Part shown: piece after piece, positions 39,480 to 48,739 of the stretch
Layout: each line of letters starts with the position of its first letter
Numbering within the stretch: position 1 is the stretch's first letter
Source of the DNA: Burkholderiales bacterium
GTDB lineage: Bacteria; Pseudomonadota; Gammaproteobacteria; Burkholderiales; SG8-39
Direction of reading: 5' to 3'
DNA length: 64,000 nucleotides
NCBI GenBank assembly: GCA_026416295.1
Contig: JAOAFL010000118.1
Location: 1 to 64,000 of the forward strand
Made by a program: the position numbers and the translations under genes
Notes under the pieces: generated by a model
What the model was told of the DNA's origin: nothing
The model's database searches: none
The model's input: the letters and a program-made list of their open reading frames with translations, nothing else

Positions 39480-40221
39480 GCTGAAGGGCGTGACGCGCCA
39501 CTTCGGCGGGGTGCGCGCGGTCGACGGCCTCGATCTCCTGGTCCCCGAAGGATGCATCTTCGGGCTGATCGGCCCGAACGGCTCGGGGAAAAGCACCACG
39601 GTGAACCTCATCACCGGTCTTTTCCCGCTCACCGCAGGCACGATCTTGTTTCGCGGCGAGCGGCTGGACGACCTGCCGACGCACCGCCGTCTGCAGAAGG
39701 GCATCGCGCGCACCTTCCAGAACATCCGACTCTTCGGCCGACTCACCGTCTGGCAGAACCTGTGGGTCGCGCAGAACTCGCCCGAAGACCGGGCGCGGCG
39801 GAGCTTTTTCGCGCGCTGGCTGGGCGGCCGGCGTCGCGCGCGCGACGAGATCGCGCATCTGCTCGAATTCTCCGGCCTTGCGCACAAGGCGGACGAATTC
39901 GCCGCGAACCTCTCGTTCGGCGAACAGCGGCGGCTGGAACTTGCGCGCGCGCTCGCCGCGCGGCCGAGGCTGCTGCTGCTCGACGAGCCGGCGGCCGGGA
40001 TGAACTCCGAAGAGATCGGTCAGCTGCGCGAGCGCATCCTCGCGCTGCGCGCGCGCGGCATCACCATTCTCCTGATCGAACACGTGATGGAGCTGGTGAT
40101 GGGCGTGACCGACCGCATCGCGGTGCTCAACTTCGGGCAGAAGATCGCCGAGGGCTCGCCGGCCGAGATCCAGGCCGATCCGGTGGTGCGCAAAGCCTAT
40201 CTCGGGGGCGGGGCGACATGA
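39472..40221 (+). CDS. livG: ABC transporter ATPase LivG
   Basis: A cytoplasmic ATPase (249 aa). Walker A is GPNGSGKSTT, the signature is LSFGEQRRLELARAL, and Walker B is LLLLDEPAAGM. HVMELVMGVTDRIAVLNFG is the switch histidine region. AAGMN after Walker B and the longer helical subdomain are typical of LivG. The GTG start at 39472 lies inside the livM end. It overlaps livF by four bases (ATGA). Confidence 0.95.
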   Translation: MLELKGVTRHFGGVRAVDGLDLLVPEGCIFGLIGPNGSGKSTTVNLITGLFPLTAGTILFRGERLDDLPTHRRLQKGIARTFQNIRLFGRLTVWQNLWVAQNSPEDRARRSFFARWLGGRRRARDEIAHLLEFSGLAHKADEFAANLSFGEQRRLELARALAARPRLLLLDEPAAGMNSEEIGQLRERILALRARGITILLIEHVMELVMGVTDRIAVLNFGQKIAEGSPAEIQADPVVRKAYLGGGAT

Positions 40222-40937
40222 GCGCGATGCTCGAGGTGCGGGACCTCGTCACCGCCTACGGCAAGATCGAGGCGCTGCGAGGCGTCTCGCTCGAGGTGCA
40301 AGCGGGCTCGATCACCTGTCTGCTCGGGCCGAACGGCGCGGGCAAGACCACGCTGATGATGACGATCGCGGGAATCCTCAGGCCGCGCGCCGGATCGGTG
40401 CGGTTCGCCGGCCGCGAGATCGCCCGCCGGCCGCCGCACGAAATCGTCGGCGCGGGCGTCGCGCTCGTACCGGAGAACCGGCTGGTCTTTCCCGGCATGA
40501 GCGTGCGCGAGAACCTGTACGCGGGCGCGTACCTGCGCCGCGACGGCGAGATCGAGGCCGACCTCGAGCGGCTCTTCGAGCGCTTTCCGCGGCTGCGCGA
40601 GCGCGCCGGGCAGGACGCCGGCACGCTCTCCGGGGGCGAGCAGCAGATGCTCGCGGTGGCGCGCTCGCTGATGAGCCGGCCGAAGCTGCTCCTGATGGAC
40701 GAGCCGTCGCTCGGCCTGGCGCCGCTCGTGGTCGAGGAAATCTTCCGCATCGTCGCCGACCTGCACCGCGACGGCACGACGATCTTCCTCGTCGAGCAGA
40801 ATGCGCACATGGCGCTGCGGGTTGCCCACCACTTCTACCTCATCGAACAGGGGCGGATCACGTTTTCGGGCGACCCCGGCTCGCTCGCCGAGGACGAAGT
40901 GATCCGTCGCGCTTACCTCGGATCGGCGCGCCGATAG
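40218..40937 (+). CDS. livF: ABC transporter ATPase LivF
   Basis: The partner ATPase (239 aa). Walker A is GPNGAGKTTL, the signature LSGGEQQMLAVARSLM, Walker B LLLMDEPSLGLAPL, and the switch VEQNAHMALRVAHH. ALVPENRLVFPGMSVRENL is the LivF-specific Q-loop stretch. LivF and LivG form the ATPase heterodimer that would serve both permease pairs in this operon. Confidence 0.95.
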   Translation: MSAMLEVRDLVTAYGKIEALRGVSLEVQAGSITCLLGPNGAGKTTLMMTIAGILRPRAGSVRFAGREIARRPPHEIVGAGVALVPENRLVFPGMSVRENLYAGAYLRRDGEIEADLERLFERFPRLRERAGQDAGTLSGGEQQMLAVARSLMSRPKLLLMDEPSLGLAPLVVEEIFRIVADLHRDGTTIFLVEQNAHMALRVAHHFYLIEQGRITFSGDPGSLAEDEVIRRAYLGSARR

Positions 40938-40942
40938 GCCGG

Positions 40943-41818
40943 GTGCTCGCCGATCTGCTGCAGAACACCCTCGACGGTCTGGCCGCCGGCGCCTCGTACG
41001 CGCCCGTCGCGCTCGGCTTCGCGTTGATCTTCGGCGTGCTGCGGCGCGCCAATCTCTCCTACGGTCCGGCGATCATGCTCGGCTGCTATGCGGCCGCGCT
41101 CGCGCACGGGCGCTTTCCCGGCCTTGGTCTCGGGGCGCTCGCCGCGATCGCGTTGCTCGCCGCGGTGCTCGCCGGGGCCTACGTCGAGCGGCTGTGTTTC
41201 GCGCCGCACCGGCGCGGTTCGGCCGTCGCGGCGATGGTGGCCAGTTTCGCGCTCTGGATGCAGCTCGAGGAGATCGCGACGCTGATGCTGCCGCGCCATG
41301 TGGTCGCGTTTCCGGCGCTCTACGAAGGCGAGCCGCTCGCGATCGCCGGCCTCGTACTGCGGGTCGAGGCACTCGCCGCGATCGCCACCGCCGCTGCGGT
41401 CTGCGCGCTGCTCGCCGCGATCCTCTACCGCAGCCGCTTCGGACTCGCGGTGCGCGCGCTGGTCGCCGCGCCGCTCGCCGCCGAGCTTTCCGGCATCCGC
41501 CCGGCGCGCGTGTTCTTTCTGGTCTTCGCCCTCGCCTCGGCGATCGGAGGCACGGCCGGATTCCTCGTCGCCGCGACCGACGCGCAGATCACGCCGATGA
41601 TGGGTCTGTGGCTGACGTTCAAGGGACTGCTCGCGACGATGCTCGGCGGGCTCGGATCCCTGCCCGGCGCGGTCGCCGGCGCGCTCGTTCTCGGCCTGGT
41701 CGAAGCGCACGCGCAATGGTTCCTCGGCCCGCAGCTGCGCGATTTCGTCGTGTACCTGCTGCTCTTTTCGCTGCTCGCCGCCGCGCCGCGATGGATGCGT
41801 ACGCCGTCTCCGTCCTGA
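40943..41818 (+). CDS. livH: Branched-chain-type ABC transporter permease LivH (second copy)
   Basis: A second LivH-type subunit (291 aa), GTG start. It has NTLDGLAAGASYAPVALGFALIFGVLRRANL at the start, the docking loop AVRALVAAPLAAELSGIRPA, and ATMLGGLGSLPGAVAGALVLG. It differs clearly from the first LivH, so it is not a recent duplication. It begins six bases after livF and overlaps the second LivM by 28 bases. Confidence 0.9.
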   Translation: MLADLLQNTLDGLAAGASYAPVALGFALIFGVLRRANLSYGPAIMLGCYAAALAHGRFPGLGLGALAAIALLAAVLAGAYVERLCFAPHRRGSAVAAMVASFALWMQLEEIATLMLPRHVVAFPALYEGEPLAIAGLVLRVEALAAIATAAAVCALLAAILYRSRFGLAVRALVAAPLAAELSGIRPARVFFLVFALASAIGGTAGFLVAATDAQITPMMGLWLTFKGLLATMLGGLGSLPGAVAGALVLGLVEAHAQWFLGPQLRDFVVYLLLFSLLAAAPRWMRTPSPS

Positions 41819-42678
41819 CCAACATCGGCCTGCTCGGCTTCCTCGCGCTCTCGGCCTATCTCGTGCTTCTCGCCGGCGAGATGTCGTTCGGCCAGCAGGC
41901 CTTCTTCGGCATCGGCGCCTACTGCGGCGGTATGCTTACGGCGATGGCCGGATGGCCGCTACCGCTCGCGGCGCTCGCGGCGATGGCCGCGGGGGCAGCG
42001 GCGGCAGTCGCGGTCGCGCTTCCGACGCTGCGCCTTCGGGGCCTTTACTTCGCGATGGCGACGCTCGCTGCGGCCGAGATGGCGCGGATCGGCTTCGAGC
42101 TGCTGCACTGGCAGGTAGAGGTCGCCGGCGAGCCGGTCGGCCCCGACGGCACGCAAGGGTTTCGCGGCATCCGCTGGGTGTTCGAGGCGGGGCTTGCGCC
42201 CGAAGGCTACGCCGTGCTCGTATGGACGGCGCTCGCGGCGGTGACGGCGCTTCTTGCGGTCGCCGAGCGCGCGCGGCTCGGCGCGACGCTGCGCGCTGTG
42301 GGCGAGGATCCGGCGCTCGCCGCCGCGCTCGGGCTCGACGTCCACCGGTTCAAACTGGGCGTGATCGCCGCCTCGGGCGGGCTCGCGGCGCTCGGCGGCG
42401 TGCTTTTTGCGCACCACAACACCTACATCGAACCGCGCAATTTCGACGTGATGCTCGGCGTACACGGCCTCGCGTACGCGCTGATCGGCGGGCTCGGCAC
42501 CGTGTTCGGCGCGCTCGTGGGGGTCGCGCTCGACGTCGGGCTGCTCGAGGGGGTGCGCGTGTTCCAGGGGTATCGCATGATCGTGTTCGGCGGCCTGGTC
42601 GCGCTGCTGCTCGTGCTGCGGCCGCGAGGATTGCTCGACGAGGAGACCGTGCGATGGATCGGAAGGCGTTTTTCCTGA
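41791..42678 (+). CDS. livM: Branched-chain-type ABC transporter permease LivM (second copy)
   Basis: A second LivM-type subunit (295 aa). GEMSFGQQAFFGIGAYCGGML and LRAVGEDPALAAALGLDVHRFKL are the family motifs, with ALIGGLGTVFGALVGVAL near the end. With the neighbouring LivH it makes a second complete permease heterodimer in an operon that has only one ATPase pair and one binding protein. The start ATG 41791 lies within the preceding gene. Confidence 0.9.
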   Translation: MDAYAVSVLTNIGLLGFLALSAYLVLLAGEMSFGQQAFFGIGAYCGGMLTAMAGWPLPLAALAAMAAGAAAAVAVALPTLRLRGLYFAMATLAAAEMARIGFELLHWQVEVAGEPVGPDGTQGFRGIRWVFEAGLAPEGYAVLVWTALAAVTALLAVAERARLGATLRAVGEDPALAAALGLDVHRFKLGVIAASGGLAALGGVLFAHHNTYIEPRNFDVMLGVHGLAYALIGGLGTVFGALVGVALDVGLLEGVRVFQGYRMIVFGGLVALLLVLRPRGLLDEETVRWIGRRFS

Positions 42679-43046
42679 TCGCGGCGCTCGCTGCCGCGCC
42701 GGCGGCGGCGCAGCGGACCGAGGCGCAGCTCGAATGCCGCTTCACCGGTACCGATTTCGTCTACGACTGCGCGCTGCGCCTAGAGCGCGGCGCGACGCCG
42801 ATCGAGGGCGCGCGCGTGACCGTCGGCGCCGACATGCCTTCGATGCCGATGGCGCACCACGTCAGGCCGGTCGAGGCGAAGCCGGGCGCCGCGCCGGGCG
42901 AGTATCGATTTCGTCTCGCCCTCGAGATGCCGGGCGAATGGGCGGTGAAGCTGCGCCTGGACGGCCCGGTGCGCGAGCAGCTCGTGCTTCGCTACGAGTT
43001 CGACGACAAGGGGGCGCGGCCTGCGGTTCGCCGCGCGCGCAAGTAG
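42654..43046 (+). CDS. Exported YtkA/FixH-like domain protein
   Basis: A 130-residue secreted protein. It has a signal peptide (MDRKAFFLIAALAAAPAAAQ) and a beta-sandwich domain with VTVGADMPSMPMAHHVRP, GEYRFRLALEMPGEWAVKLRLDG, the pattern of YtkA-like domains also found in FixH and copper-handling proteins. The Met/His-rich PSMPMAHH could bind a metal. The function is unknown. It overlaps the second livM by 25 bases, so it is the last gene of the transporter operon, an unusual partner for such a system. Confidence 0.8.
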   Translation: MDRKAFFLIAALAAAPAAAQRTEAQLECRFTGTDFVYDCALRLERGATPIEGARVTVGADMPSMPMAHHVRPVEAKPGAAPGEYRFRLALEMPGEWAVKLRLDGPVREQLVLRYEFDDKGARPAVRRARK

Positions 43047-43061
43047 GCGAGGCGGCCCGCG

Positions 43062-43646
43062 TCAGACGACGCGGCACGCTTCGTCGAACGAAAGCCGCGG
43101 ATTGCGCGGGAAGACCTTCGCCGGATCGCCGCGGCCGAGATTGCACAGGAAGTTCGACTTCCAGCGGCCGTCGGGGAAAAAGGCCGCGTCGACCGCCGCG
43201 TTGTCGAAGCCGGACATCGGCCCGCAGTCGAGCCCGAGCGCCCGCGCCGCGAGGATCAGGTAGGCGCCCTGCAACGAGCCGTTCCTGAGCGCCGTGGTCG
43301 CGATGTGCGCCTCCTTGCCCTCGAACGCCGCGCGCGCGTTCGGGTTGTTCGGGAACGTGCGCGGCAGGTTCTCGTAGAAGCGCAGGTCGTAGGCGACGAT
43401 CACGGTGACCGGCGCCGCCATCGTCTTTTCGACGTTGCCGGGGCTGAGCGCCGGCCGCAGCTTCTCCTTCGCCTCGCGCGAGCGCACGAACACGAAGCGC
43501 GCCGGCTGCGAATTCATCGTCGTCGGACCCCACTTGAGCAGGTCGTAGAGCGCGCGCAGGTCGTCGTCGGTGACCGGATGGTCGAGAAAGCCGTTGTGCG
43601 TGCGCGCGGCGCGGAACAGAACGTCGAGCGAGCGGTCGTCGAGCAT
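43062..43646 (-). CDS. rutE: Nitroreductase-family malonic semialdehyde reductase (RutE/HadB type)
   Basis: An FMN-dependent reductase (194 aa). [45 protein letters not shown], split over residues ~10-53, closely follows E. coli RutE, as do [37 protein letters not shown] and the ending [12 protein letters not shown]. RutE reduces malonic semialdehyde to 3-hydroxypropionate in pyrimidine breakdown. No other rut genes are nearby, so here it may detoxify semialdehydes or act on other electrophiles. GGGAG precedes the ATG by nine bases. It is divergent from the CoA-transferase gene. Confidence 0.88.
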   Translation of the reverse strand: MLDDRSLDVLFRAARTHNGFLDHPVTDDDLRALYDLLKWGPTTMNSQPARFVFVRSREAKEKLRPALSPGNVEKTMAAPVTVIVAYDLRFYENLPRTFPNNPNARAAFEGKEAHIATTALRNGSLQGAYLILAARALGLDCGPMSGFDNAAVDAAFFPDGRWKSNFLCNLGRGDPAKVFPRNPRLSFDEACRVV

Positions 43647-43668
43647 CTCGTCAGTCTCCCTTCGCAAA

Positions 43669-43692
43669 GCGGCCGATGGTAGCATCGGCCGC
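43669..43692. promoter_or_regulatory. Perfect 9-bp inverted repeat in a divergent gap
   Basis: GCGGCCGAT-GGTAGC-ATCGGCCGC lies in the 48-base gap between rutE and the CoA-transferase gene, two bases before the plus-strand start codon. Its position suits an operator shared by the two genes. It could also form a hairpin in the short plus-strand leader. No clear -10 box is seen. Confidence 0.4.
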
Positions 43693-43694
43693 CG

Positions 43695-44873
43695 ATGATC
43701 CGGCTGGCGGAAGTGATCCGGGCCGCCGACGGGGTGCTGATCGGCCAGGCGTCGGCCGAGCCGCAGACGCTCACCGAGGCGCTGGTGGCCGGCCGCGCGG
43801 CGTATCCCGGCGCGCGGCTCTTCCTCGGCGTCAATTACGCGGGCATCGTGCGGCCGGAACACGCCGACCATCTGCGGCTTTCGGCCTACTGCGGCGCCGG
43901 CGCGAATCGGGCGCTGGCGGACGCCGGCGTACTCGACATCCATCCGCATCCCTACTCGCGTTTTGCGGCGCTCATTCGCGAGAAGAAAATCCCCTCCGAT
44001 GTCGTCCTCGTGCAGGTGAGCCCGCCGAACGAGGCGGGCGCGCACAGCCTCGGCATCGCGGCGGAGTATCTGGTGCCGGCGCTTGCCGCCTGCCGTGCGA
44101 TCGTCGCCGAGATCAACGACCGGGTGCCCTGGACGCACAGCGAGCGGCTTCTCCGCAAGGGCGACTTCGCGCTTTCGGTGTCCACCTCGCGCCCGCCGGC
44201 GCTGCCGCGCTCGAGGTCGCCCTCGGAGGCCGAGCGCACGATCGCGCGGCACGCGGCGCGCTTTATCGGCGACGGGGCGACGCTCGAATTCGGGCTGGGC
44301 GCGCTCCCCGACGCGGTGTGCGCGGAACTCGGCGGCCGGCGGCGGCTTCGCGTGCACAGCGGCGCCCTCGGCGACGGGGTCGTCGATCTGATGCGCGACG
44401 GGATCGTGGAGGAAGCCGATTGCGGGCTGCTCCTCGGCAGCGAAAAGCTCTTCGCGTTCGCGCACCGCAACCCCGCGATCCGCCTGCGCTCGAGCGAATA
44501 CACCCACGACCCGCGCGTGCTCGGGGCGATCGAGCGCTTCGTCGCGATCAACGCCGCGGTCGAAGTCGATCTCACCGGCCAGGTGAACGCGGAGGTCGCC
44601 GCTGGCCGATACGTCGGCGCGGTGGGCGGCGCGCTCGATTTCGTGCGCGCCGCGAACCACTCCCCGGGCGGCGTGTCGCTGCTGCTCGTGCGCGCCGACC
44701 GAATCGTCGCCGAGCTTTCCGGGCCGGTCGCCACACCCCGCAGCGAAGCGGGCGTCGTCGTCACCGAATACGGCGCCGCCGACCTGCGCGGGCTGACGCT
44801 CGCGGAGCGCCGCGCGGCCTTGCTCGCCGTCGCGGCGCCCGAAAACCGCGCGCGCCTTGCGCGCGCGACCTGA
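43695..44873 (+). CDS. Acetyl-CoA hydrolase / 4-hydroxybutyrate CoA-transferase family protein
   Basis: A 392-residue class I CoA-transferase fold protein. [47 protein letters not shown], the [12 protein letters not shown] segment with the presumed catalytic glutamate, and the final [29 protein letters not shown] are the hallmarks. It probably transfers or releases CoA from short acyl-CoAs. With the nearby transporter and MFS genes it suggests short organic-acid use. It is slightly shorter than typical 4-hydroxybutyrate CoA-transferases (~430). Confidence 0.87.
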   Translation: MIRLAEVIRAADGVLIGQASAEPQTLTEALVAGRAAYPGARLFLGVNYAGIVRPEHADHLRLSAYCGAGANRALADAGVLDIHPHPYSRFAALIREKKIPSDVVLVQVSPPNEAGAHSLGIAAEYLVPALAACRAIVAEINDRVPWTHSERLLRKGDFALSVSTSRPPALPRSRSPSEAERTIARHAARFIGDGATLEFGLGALPDAVCAELGGRRRLRVHSGALGDGVVDLMRDGIVEEADCGLLLGSEKLFAFAHRNPAIRLRSSEYTHDPRVLGAIERFVAINAAVEVDLTGQVNAEVAAGRYVGAVGGALDFVRAANHSPGGVSLLLVRADRIVAELSGPVATPRSEAGVVVTEYGAADLRGLTLAERRAALLAVAAPENRARLARAT

Positions 44874-44897
44874 GCGCAGGCAAAGCGCCCCTGTTTC

Positions 44898-46115
44898 TCA
44901 GCGAAACTCGCGCAACCCGGGCACCGCGAGGAACGGCACCGCCGCGAGCGCAAGGCAGCCGAGCGCGAACGCGCAGCCGGCGACGTAGCCGCCGGTCGCG
45001 TCGTGCAGCAGCCCGCCGGCGAGCGAACCGAGCGCCGCGCCGAGCGCGTTGGTCGCGTAGATCGTGCCGTAGATGGTCGCAACGCGCGGGCCGGCGAAGT
45101 GGCGCGTGCAGACCGACGAGATGATCGGGCCGCGCACCCCCATGCAGAGGCCGAACACCGGCACGAACAGCGCAACGAGCACCCACGACGGCTTCCAGAG
45201 CACGGCGAGCAGGAGAAGCACCCCGGTCATCGAGCCGGCGAAACTCGCGGTCACCGTGCGCGCGTAGCCGAAGCGCTCGGCGACGAAGCCGCTCGACATC
45301 ACGCTCACCGACGACAGCATCCCGGTCAGGCCGTAGACCGTCGCCGCCGCGAGGGGGGAGAAACCTGCGTCGATCAGGAACGCGACCAGCTGCACGACCA
45401 CCGCGAACATGCCGGTCGCGGTGCAGAAAAACACCTGCGCGAGCCCCCAGTAGACGGGCGAACCCAACGCCCGCGCAAGCGTCCAGCCGCCGGCCGCCTC
45501 GCCCGCGCGACGCGGCGCCGGTCCGAGCGACGGATCGCCGGCGGCGAAGCGCCGCCAGGGAAGCGCGGCGCCGGTCAGCGCCGCCGCGCCGAGCAGCAAT
45601 GCACCGAGCGTGTGGTATGCCGTGCGCCAGGACCAGCCGCTCACCAGATACTGCGCGAACGGCACCAGCACGACGGTGCCGACGCCGATCCCGGAGAACG
45701 CGATGCCGATCGCGATCGAGAGCTTCGCGCGGTACCAGCGCGCGAGCAAGGCGGACGCCGGCACCATGCCGGTGCAGCTGACGCCCACGCCGACCATCGC
45801 GCCGACGAGGAGGTAGAAATGCCAGAGGTTCTGAAGCGACCCGGCGAGCACGAACGCGGTGCCGAGGATCGCGAGTCCCGCGGTGTAGACGAGGCGCGGC
45901 CCGGCGCGATCGAACGCGAGCCCGACGAGCGGCGCGAGCAGGCCGTTCACCAGCAGATACACCGAGTACACGCTCGTCAGCTGCGAACGGTTCCAGCCGA
46001 ACTCGCCTTCGATCGGCTTGAGGAACACGGTGTAGGTGTCGCCCATGCCGCGGCCGAGCAGGTTGAGCGCGAAGCAGGTCGCGAGCACCGCGGTGGCCGC
46101 GGACCGCAGGCGCAC
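44898..46115 (-). CDS. MFS transporter, monocarboxylate/oxalate-type
   Basis: A 405-residue carrier with twelve membrane segments. MSF-style motifs include GPRLVYTAGLAILG after the second helix and FGYARTVTASFAG in the second half. The N-terminal NLLGRGMGDTYTVFLKPIEGEFGWNRSQLTSVYSVYLLVNG (split over residues 18-57) resembles the oxalate:formate antiporter and MCT-like group, suggesting carboxylate transport. The GTG start follows the pncB stop by one base (TAGcGTG), so the two are co-expressed, hinting at nicotinate uptake as an alternative role. Confidence 0.87.
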   Translation of the reverse strand: MRLRSAATAVLATCFALNLLGRGMGDTYTVFLKPIEGEFGWNRSQLTSVYSVYLLVNGLLAPLVGLAFDRAGPRLVYTAGLAILGTAFVLAGSLQNLWHFYLLVGAMVGVGVSCTGMVPASALLARWYRAKLSIAIGIAFSGIGVGTVVLVPFAQYLVSGWSWRTAYHTLGALLLGAAALTGAALPWRRFAAGDPSLGPAPRRAGEAAGGWTLARALGSPVYWGLAQVFFCTATGMFAVVVQLVAFLIDAGFSPLAAATVYGLTGMLSSVSVMSSGFVAERFGYARTVTASFAGSMTGVLLLLAVLWKPSWVLVALFVPVFGLCMGVRGPIISSVCTRHFAGPRVATIYGTIYATNALGAALGSLAGGLLHDATGGYVAGCAFALGCLALAAVPFLAVPGLREFR

Positions 46116-46116
46116 G

Positions 46117-47301
46117 CTAGTCGGTCTTGGCCGGTTCCAGGCCGAACACTTGGCGCAGGTACGCGAGGTAGCCCGGGTCCTTGCTCACCGTCTTGCCGGG
46201 GGCGTCGGACACCTTCGCGACCGGCTGGCCGTTGCACTCGGTCATCTTGATCACGATGTTGAGCGGCTCATAGCCGAGGTCGTTGGTGAGGTTGGTGCCG
46301 ATGCCGAAGGCGGTGATCGCGCGGCCGCGAAAGCGGCGCGCGATCTCGATCGCGAGCGGAATCGAGAGCTGGTCGGAGAACACGAGCGTCTTCGTGCGCG
46401 GGTCGACGCGATTCTTGCGGTAGTGCGCGATCAGCCGCTCGCCCCACTCGAACGGGTCGCCCGAGTCGTGGCGCGCGCCGTCGAAAAGCTTGCAGAAATA
46501 CATGTCGAAGTCGCGCAGGAACGCGTCCAGCCCGTAGGTATCGGAGAGCGCGATGCCGAGGTCGCCGCGGTACTCCTTTGCCCAGGTATCGAAAGCGAAA
46601 ACCTGAGAATCGCGCAGCCGCGGCCCGAGCGCCTGGCACGCCTGCATGTACTCGTGCGCCATCGTGCCGAGCGGCGTCACGCCGTGTTTCATCGCCAGCC
46701 AGACGTTGGAGGTGCCGGCGAAGCGCTCCGGGATTTCGCGCCTGAGGGTCGCGACCACCTCGTCGTGCCAGGCGCGCGAGAAGCGTCGCCGCGTGCCGAA
46801 GTCCGAGATGCGGAAGTCGAGGTCCGGTTCGAGGCCGCGCACGATCGCGATCTTGGCCGCCAGGCGCCGGCGCCCTTCCTCGAAATCCGGCTGCGGCTGC
46901 GTGCGCCGGAAGTAGATTTCGGACACCATCGCGAGCACCGGAATCTCGAAGAGGATCGTGTGCAGCCACGGGCCGCGGATCGCGATCGCCAGTCCCGGAG
47001 GTTCGGGCGTACGCTCGACGCGGATGTACTTCGGGTTGAACTGGAAAAGCCCGAGAAAATCGACGAAATCGGACTTCATGAAGCGCAGGCCGCGCAGGTA
47101 CGCGAGCTCCTCCTCGCGAAAGCGCAACCGGCACAGGTCCTCGACGCCTGAGCGGATCGCGTCGACGTCGGGCGAAAGGTCCGCCCCCGGGGTGCGGCAG
47201 CGGAATTCGTATTCGACCTGCGCGCCCGGAAAGTGATGCAGCACGACCTGCATCATCGTGAACTTGTAGAGGTCGGTGTCGAGCAGCGACTCGACGATCA
47301 T
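46117..47301 (-). CDS. pncB: Nicotinate phosphoribosyltransferase PncB
   Basis: PncB makes nicotinate mononucleotide from nicotinate, PRPP and ATP in NAD salvage. The 394-residue product has [33 protein letters not shown], the phospho-accepting histidine region [13 protein letters not shown], and [16 protein letters not shown]. It is full length. TAGAAT lies exactly six bases before the ATG, so the mRNA may be leaderless. It is the first gene of a pncB-MFS unit and is divergent from the SRAP gene. Confidence 0.95.
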   Translation of the reverse strand: MIVESLLDTDLYKFTMMQVVLHHFPGAQVEYEFRCRTPGADLSPDVDAIRSGVEDLCRLRFREEELAYLRGLRFMKSDFVDFLGLFQFNPKYIRVERTPEPPGLAIAIRGPWLHTILFEIPVLAMVSEIYFRRTQPQPDFEEGRRRLAAKIAIVRGLEPDLDFRISDFGTRRRFSRAWHDEVVATLRREIPERFAGTSNVWLAMKHGVTPLGTMAHEYMQACQALGPRLRDSQVFAFDTWAKEYRGDLGIALSDTYGLDAFLRDFDMYFCKLFDGARHDSGDPFEWGERLIAHYRKNRVDPRTKTLVFSDQLSIPLAIEIARRFRGRAITAFGIGTNLTNDLGYEPLNIVIKMTECNGQPVAKVSDAPGKTVSKDPGYLAYLRQVFGLEPAKTD

Positions 47302-47333
47302 GCGCCGATTCTAACCCGCGCTAATATCGTGCC
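47302..47333. promoter_or_regulatory. Back-to-back -10 boxes in the pncB/SRAP gap
   Basis: The 32-base divergent gap contains TAGAAT on the minus strand (47308-47313) and TAATAT on the plus strand (47322-47327). Each is exactly six bases before its start codon. No good -35 boxes are seen, and neither gene has a Shine-Dalgarno, consistent with leaderless transcription of both. Confidence 0.45.
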
Positions 47334-48002
47334 GTGTGCGGCCGTTTCGCCCTGCACGCGAGCCCGGAGGTGATCGCGCTCGAGTTCGCCCTGGCGGCGG
47401 TGCCGGCGTTCGCGCCGCGCTACAACATCGCGCCCGGCAGCGACATCCTCGCGGTGCGCGCGCGCGACGGTGCGCGCGAGGCGGTGCTCGTGCGCTGGGG
47501 ACTGGTGCCCGCGTGGGCGAAGGACGCGCGGGTCGGCGGCGCGCGCATGATCAACGCGCGCGCCGAGACGGTGGCCGAAAAGCCCGCGTTTCGCGCCGCG
47601 TACCGGCGCCGGCGCTGTCTCGTTCCGGCGAGCGGCTTCTTCGAGTGGCAGGCGCGCCCGGGGGGCAAGCAGCCGTGGTACATCCGGCCGCGGACGGGCG
47701 AGCTGTTCGCTTTCGCCGGGCTCTGGGAACGCTGGTCGGGCCCGGAGGGGCCGCTCGAGACCTGCGCCATCGTGGTGACGCAGGCGAACGAGGCGCTCGC
47801 GCCGGTACACGACCGCATGCCGGTCATCGTCGCGCCGGAGCACTGGCAGCGCTGGCTCGACTGCAGCGCGCCCGCAGGCGTCGACGATCTGCTTCGCCCC
47901 TGCGATCCGGCGCTGCTCGTCCTGTACCCGGTCGGCCGCGCGGTGAACGACGCCCGCCGCGACGAGCCCTCGCTCGTTCGCCCGCTCGCTGCGCCGGCGT
48001 GA
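47334..48002 (+). CDS. SOS response-associated peptidase (SRAP/HMCES/YedK)
   Basis: SRAP proteins cross-link abasic sites in single-stranded DNA through Cys2 and shield them. The 222-residue product begins MCGRF after removal of the initiator (GTG start), with the catalytic cysteine in place. [52 protein letters not shown] and the histidine in HDRMPVI are all present. It lies 65 bases before lexA on the same strand. Confidence 0.94.
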   Translation: MCGRFALHASPEVIALEFALAAVPAFAPRYNIAPGSDILAVRARDGAREAVLVRWGLVPAWAKDARVGGARMINARAETVAEKPAFRAAYRRRRCLVPASGFFEWQARPGGKQPWYIRPRTGELFAFAGLWERWSGPEGPLETCAIVVTQANEALAPVHDRMPVIVAPEHWQRWLDCSAPAGVDDLLRPCDPALLVLYPVGRAVNDARRDEPSLVRPLAAPA

Positions 48003-48017
48003 GGGGCGCGTCGGCGG

Positions 48018-48050
48018 TTGCGGGGCGCTCGATACTGGATATAATTCCAT
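48018..48050 (+). promoter_or_regulatory. Candidate lexA promoter/operator
   Basis: TTGCGG (48018-48023), a 16-base spacer and TATAAT (48040-48045) lie between SRAP and lexA. The -10 box sits within an imperfect dyad CTGGATATAATTCCAT. That matches the CTGT-N8-ACAG LexA consensus only partly (CTG and CA retained), so LexA autoregulation is plausible but weakly supported. Confidence 0.4.
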
Positions 48051-48067
48051 CGACTGGACGCATCGCC

Positions 48068-48691
48068 ATGGGCGCGCCGCTCACCGAACGTCAGGCCGAG
48101 ATTCTGCGGCTCATTCGCGAGCTGACCGAGGTGTCCGGCTTTCCGCCGACGCGCGCCGAAATCGCCGAACGCATGGGGTTTCGCTCGGTGAACGCCGCCG
48201 AGCAGCACCTGCGGGCGCTCGAGCGCAAGGGCGCGATCGAGATCTCCTCAGGCGCCTCGCGCGGCATCCGCGTGCGCGCAGGCGGCGCGCGCCTCGGGCG
48301 GCTGCTCGAGCTGCCTGTGATCGGCCGCGTCGCCGCCGGTCAGCCGGTACTCGCCGAGGCTCACGTGCAGGGGCGGTACGCGCTCGATCCGAACCTGTTC
48401 ACGCCGCGCGCCGACTACCTGCTGCGCGTGCGCGGCATGTCGATGCGCGATGCCGGCATCCTCGAAGGCGATCTGCTCGCGGTGCACCGCACTGCGGAAG
48501 CCGCGAGCGGCCAGATCGTCGTCGCGCGCGTCGGCGGCGAGGTGACCGTGAAGCGCCTGCGCAGGCGCGGCTACAGCGTGCAGCTGCTCCCCGAGAACCC
48601 GGACTTCGCCCCGATCGAGGTCGACGCGCGCGACGAGACGTTCGCGATCGAAGGGATCGCGGTCGGGGTGATCCGCAACGGCAGGATGTAG
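48068..48691 (+). CDS. lexA: SOS repressor LexA
   Basis: LexA represses DNA-damage genes and self-cleaves when RecA is active. The 207-residue protein has an N-terminal winged helix ([41 protein letters not shown]) and a C-terminal S24 peptidase domain. The Ala-Gly cleavage site lies in VAAGQPV, the catalytic serine in [10 protein letters not shown] and the lysine in VTVKRL. A perfect LexA box precedes imuA 10 kb away. Confidence 0.95.
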   Translation: MGAPLTERQAEILRLIRELTEVSGFPPTRAEIAERMGFRSVNAAEQHLRALERKGAIEISSGASRGIRVRAGGARLGRLLELPVIGRVAAGQPVLAEAHVQGRYALDPNLFTPRADYLLRVRGMSMRDAGILEGDLLAVHRTAEAASGQIVVARVGGEVTVKRLRRRGYSVQLLPENPDFAPIEVDARDETFAIEGIAVGVIRNGRM

Positions 48692-48722
48692 CCGTCTCGC
48701 GGCCCGCGCGCGCGCTTGCCCC

Positions 48723-48728
48723 TATAAT
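48723..48728 (+). promoter_or_regulatory. -10 box of the histidine kinase gene
   Basis: TATAAT lies 11 bases before the kinase start codon. No convincing -35 box or Shine-Dalgarno is seen, so the 5' leader would be only a few bases long. Confidence 0.4.
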
Positions 48729-48739
48729 CGAAGCGCGCG

